A DNA stretch of 64,000 nucleotides from Phytoactinopolyspora halophila (GTDB lineage Bacteria; Actinomycetota; Actinomycetes; Jiangellales; Jiangellaceae). The notes under the pieces are model-generated. The model searched no databases. It was not told the origin of the DNA and saw nothing but the letters and a program-made list of their open reading frames with translations. The translations under genes were made by a program, and so were the position numbers. The number at the start of each line of letters is the position of its first letter. The first letter of the stretch is position 1. Below are positions 60,187 to 64,000 of this stretch, piece after piece. The DNA is taken from contig NZ_QMIG01000005.1 of assembly GCF_003287285.1 (NCBI RefSeq), positions 1 through 64,000 of the forward strand. Direction: 5' to 3'.

Positions 60187-60886
60187 GGACGGCCGCTTGG
60201 TCGTCGACGGGCTCAACGTCTACTACGACCGCGTCCACGTCCTGCAAGACGTGGGTTTCGAGGTGGGTGCGGAACCGGTAGCGATGGTCGGGCGCAACGG
60301 CATGGGCAAGACGACGCTCGCGAAAGCGTTGCTGGGGCTGGTGCCGGCCGCGTCGGGCTCGGTGCGGTTCGGCGGCCAGGAGCTGCTGGGCGCGAGCCCG
60401 TACAAGATCGTCAAGGCGGGCATCGGCTACGTGCCCCAGGGCCGGCGGATCTGGCCGTCACTGAGCACGCACGAGCACCTGGTGATGGTCGGGGCGAAGG
60501 CAGGATCACGCTGGACGGTCGACACCGTGTACGACGTGTTTCCCCGGTTGGCCGAGCGCCGCGACGTCAGCGGCGCCAACCTGTCCGGCGGCGAGCAGCA
60601 GATGCTCGCCATCGCCCGGGCCCTGCTCACCAACCCCAGGCTGCTCGTCATGGATGAGCCGTCCGAAGGTCTGGCGCCCGCCATCGTCGAGCATCTCGCG
60701 TCAACGCTGCGCTCGCTGGTCGACGAGGGACAGAGCGTGTTCCTCGTCGAGCAGAACCTCCGGTTCGCCACGGAACTGGGCGATCACATCCTGGTGATGG
60801 TCAACGGGCGCATCGCCACGGATCTGCGGTCCGAGGAGCTGCTCGCCGACGAGGAGAAGCAGAACCTCTACCTTGGTGTGGCATGA
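60176..60886 (+). CDS. livF: Liv-type ABC importer ATPase 2
   Basis: The 236-residue ATPase has Walker A G-R-N-G-M-G-K-T-T, a Q-loop in Y-V-P-Q-G-R-R-I-W-P, signature L-S-G-G-E-Q-Q-M and Walker B L-V-M-D-E-P-S-E-G-L-A-P, typical of LivF. The ATG at 60176 has GGGAGG eight bases upstream. Its 3' end overlaps the converging IclR gene by 19 bases. Confidence 0.93.
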   Translation: MGDEDGRLVVDGLNVYYDRVHVLQDVGFEVGAEPVAMVGRNGMGKTTLAKALLGLVPAASGSVRFGGQELLGASPYKIVKAGIGYVPQGRRIWPSLSTHEHLVMVGAKAGSRWTVDTVYDVFPRLAERRDVSGANLSGGEQQMLAIARALLTNPRLLVMDEPSEGLAPAIVEHLASTLRSLVDEGQSVFLVEQNLRFATELGDHILVMVNGRIATDLRSEELLADEEKQNLYLGVA

Positions 60887-61638
60887 GAGAACTCGTCGGC
60901 CAGCACCGTCGCGATGCGGCACATGACCGGGACCACGTGCTCGGCAGAACTGGTGCTCAGCCGCGTGTCGGGGGCCGATATGGAGATGGCCGTCGGCGTC
61001 GGGGCGTCCGGAACGGGGACGGCGAAGCAACACACGCCGATCTCCTGTTCCCCGTCGTCGACGGCATATCCGCGGCTGCGTACGAGCTCCAGCTCGGCGA
61101 GCAGGGTGTCGAGGTCAGTAATGGTCCGGGGCGTCTGGGCGGGCAGGTCGGAGCGGCCGAGAAGGGAGCGAGCATCGTCACCGGGTAGCTGCGCGAGAAC
61201 CGCCTTTCCGACGCCGGTGCAGTGCAGGTGTACCCGGCGTCCCACCTCGGTGAACATCCGCATCGAGTGTCGTGACGGCACCTGGGCGACGTAGACGACC
61301 ATGTCGCCGTCGAGCATGGCCATGTTGGCCGTCTCGCCCAGCTCTTCAACGAGCTGCGCGAGGTGCGGGCGGGCCCAGGCGCCGAGGGCGCGGCCGGCGT
61401 TTTCCCCGAGCGGGACGAGCCGGGGGCCGAGCGCGTAACGGCGCGACGGCAGCTGGCGGGCATAGCCGCGCCGGACGAGGGTGCCGATGAGGCGGTGGAT
61501 GGTCGGCATCGGCAGGCCGGACTCTGCGGCGAGCTGGCTCAGCCCGATCTCACCGCCGGAGTCGGCCATGAGCTCGAGGAGATCCAGCACCCGCTCGACT
61601 GACTGGACACCGCGATGGGCGGATGGTTCAGGTGTCAC
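60868..61638 (-). CDS. IclR-family regulator divergent from malate synthase
   Basis: The 256-residue protein starts at GTG and has the IclR winged helix (G-V-Q-S-V-E-R-V-L-D-L-L-E; M-P-T-I-H-R-L-I) and effector domain (L-H-C-T-G-V-G-K-A-V-L-A). It is divergent from aceB, with an ATTCC-N7-GGAAT site between them, which matches the classic IclR control of glyoxylate-cycle genes. It is the second IclR gene of the locus; the first lies at 48391. Confidence 0.93.
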   Translation of the reverse strand: MTPEPSAHRGVQSVERVLDLLELMADSGGEIGLSQLAAESGLPMPTIHRLIGTLVRRGYARQLPSRRYALGPRLVPLGENAGRALGAWARPHLAQLVEELGETANMAMLDGDMVVYVAQVPSRHSMRMFTEVGRRVHLHCTGVGKAVLAQLPGDDARSLLGRSDLPAQTPRTITDLDTLLAELELVRSRGYAVDDGEQEIGVCCFAVPVPDAPTPTAISISAPDTRLSTSSAEHVVPVMCRIATVLADEFSHATPR

Positions 61639-61719
61639 CGCCGGTGGCCTTCCTTCGTCTCGGGTGGCTGCGTTGATGCTGACGGGAATCCACAGCGTAC
61701 ATCAGATGAGGCATTGAAA

Positions 61720-61736
61720 ATTCCGCAACATGGAAT
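61720..61736. promoter_or_regulatory. IclR operator before malate synthase
   Basis: ATTCC-N7-GGAAT is a perfect inverted repeat in an AT-rich stretch between the divergent IclR gene (start 61638) and aceB (start 61791). Confidence 0.8.
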
Positions 61737-61790
61737 ATAACATCCACGAAGTGGTAGTTCAGCCATGATTCACAGGGAGAGGCAGAGCAG

Positions 61791-63383
<1,593 letters not shown>

Positions 63384-63420
63384 CCCCGGCCACCGCTCCT
63401 CCTTCCGAATGATCATGTGC

Positions 63421-63591
63421 CGGAACGGCGAGCCGCCGGAGGAGGGACGACGGAGGCGGCGAGCGTGACCCAGGGGTCGGAACGGCGAGCCGCCGGAGGA
63501 GGGACGACGGAGGCGGCGAGCGTGACCCAGGGGTCGGAACGGCGAGCCGCTGGAGGAGGGACGACGGAGGCGGCGAGCGTGACCCAGGGGT
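63421..63591 (+). repeat. Three tandem 57-bp repeats
   Basis: Units start at 63421, 63478 and 63535 and differ at only one position (63551). Each begins CGGAACGGCGAGCCGC and ends GTGACCCAGGGGT. The period equals 19 codons, and one frame is open across and beyond the array, but without a ribosome site or homologue. The region 63384-63732 has no other supported gene. Confidence 0.95.
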
Positions 63592-63600
63592 TGGTACGTT

Positions 63601-63644
63601 TTCTCGGGCCGCAACATGGCTGCAGACGTGTTACGGCCCGAGAA
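63601..63644. terminator. 11-bp stem hairpin after the tandem repeats
   Basis: TTCTCGGGCCG and CGGCCCGAGAA are perfectly complementary around 22 bases, with four more inner pairs (AACA/TGTT). It could terminate aceB transcription or belong to the repeat unit. Confidence 0.55.
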
Positions 63645-63732
63645 CTCCTGGTACGGCACGGTCCCGACAATCCTGGGCCAGCACGCCGCGACAGCATCTG
63701 GCAGCGCCGTCCGGCTGGCCGCGCCGACCCGG

Positions 63733-64000
63733 CTATGGCGTCTGAGCGGTGGATCCGCGGATCGTGTCTAGCGCCGTCTGGGACGCGTCGTCGGCTGCCC
63801 GGTAGACGACGAGGCGCTGGTCGCGGTCGTCGAGCGGGGTGAGCGCGTCGAAGTCGATGTCGATCCGGCCGGCTTCCGGATGCCGCAAGCGCTTGCGTCC
63901 CCGACCGTTCACCCGGACGTCGTGCTCGTCCCACAACCGGGCAAACTCGGCGCTCTGCGAAGTCAACTCGTCGATCAGGGTGGCCATCTCCGGGTCATCG
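63733..64000 (-). CDS. XRE-family regulator, C-terminal MmyB-like ligand-binding part (partial)
   Basis: The leftward frame is open to the window edge. The last ~88 residues match the end of the MmyB-like ligand-binding domain of actinomycete XRE regulators: D-P-E-M-A-T-L-I-D-E-L, F-A-R-L-W-D-E-H-D-V-R, K-R-L-R-H-P-E-A-G and L-V-V-Y-R-A. The DNA-binding HTH would lie beyond the right edge. Such regulators usually control a divergent dehydrogenase/reductase gene, not visible here. Confidence 0.85.
   Translation of the reverse strand, partial: DDPEMATLIDELTSQSAEFARLWDEHDVRVNGRGRKRLRHPEAGRIDIDFDALTPLDDRDQRLVVYRAADDASQTALDTIRGSTAQTP

Noticed and set aside
63417-63842. Open frame across the 57-bp repeats encoding a 19-residue repeat
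   Set aside because: No ribosome-binding site is seen, the composition is arginine/glycine-rich after the repeats, and it overlaps the MmyB-type gene on the other strand; a non-coding repeat is simpler.

Overview
The window is high-GC DNA with tightly packed, ATG/GTG-started, often ATGA-overlapping operons. It carries a zinc-finger anti-sigma pair, a HrdB/SigB-type sigma factor, a WXG100-like protein, an MmyB-type regulator and many LacI/GntR/IclR regulators tied to ABC sugar importers. This is a soil- or plant-associated actinomycete chromosome. The strongly acidic linkers of the secreted proteins and the gene families recall Jiangellales (Jiangella/Phytoactinopolyspora), but that is memory-based inference. 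No rRNA, tRNA, CRISPR, transposase or phage gene was seen.

Layout. 0-2.0 kb (-): an export-type operon of a WXG100-like protein, a DUF1023 alpha/beta hydrolase and a lipoprotein that runs off the left edge. 2.1-5.4 kb (-): a three-gene sugar/polyol operon (Gfo/Idh/MocA oxidoreductase, DUF993 aldolase-like protein, TIM-barrel isomerase) behind a perfect LacI-type operator. 5.7-9.2 kb: a membrane-anchored beta-propeller, an AHSA1/ArsR pair and a LacI regulator. 9.3-15.0 kb: a group 2 sigma factor (-) and an ECF sigma / anti-sigma / ABC exporter operon (+). 15.1-21.3 kb (+): a ribose operon (LacI, rbsA, rbsC, rbsB, rbsK, rbsD) in which rbsA is broken by a perfect 200-bp tandem duplication. 21.3-21.9 kb: repeat-rich DNA without a credible gene. 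21.9-28.6 kb: a GntR-controlled ABC importer with a PHP-domain metallohydrolase.

28.6-48.2 kb is a polysaccharide-utilisation locus. A DeoR-LacI hybrid regulator and a heparinase II/III-like protein (-) diverge from a 2-hydroxyacid dehydrogenase, a DUF2264 protein, an ABC importer, a DUF624 protein, a secreted multidomain GH30 enzyme and an 1846-residue secreted ThuA/sugar-dehydrogenase protein (+). Two 18-bp inverted operator copies sit in the divergent promoter. The enzyme set fits plant arabinogalactan-type side chains (beta-1,6-galactan with uronic acid caps).

48.4-63.4 kb is a glycolate/glyoxylate locus: an IclR regulator, glcD-glcE-glcF, a UPF0261/Tm-1-like protein, a PEP-hydrolase-like TIM barrel, a cupin, a complete Liv-type ABC importer, a second IclR regulator and malate synthase. 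Its logic is to import an unknown compound, release or oxidise a C2 unit to glyoxylate, and condense it with acetyl-CoA to malate. The window ends with a 3 x 57-bp tandem repeat and the end of an XRE/MmyB-type regulator.

The most unusual signal is a family of ~59-bp near-perfect palindromes (five copies, plus one 50-bp relative). They sit at gene ends, where they supply stop codons; between a binding-protein gene and its permease gene; and, once, inside glcE as an in-frame insertion.
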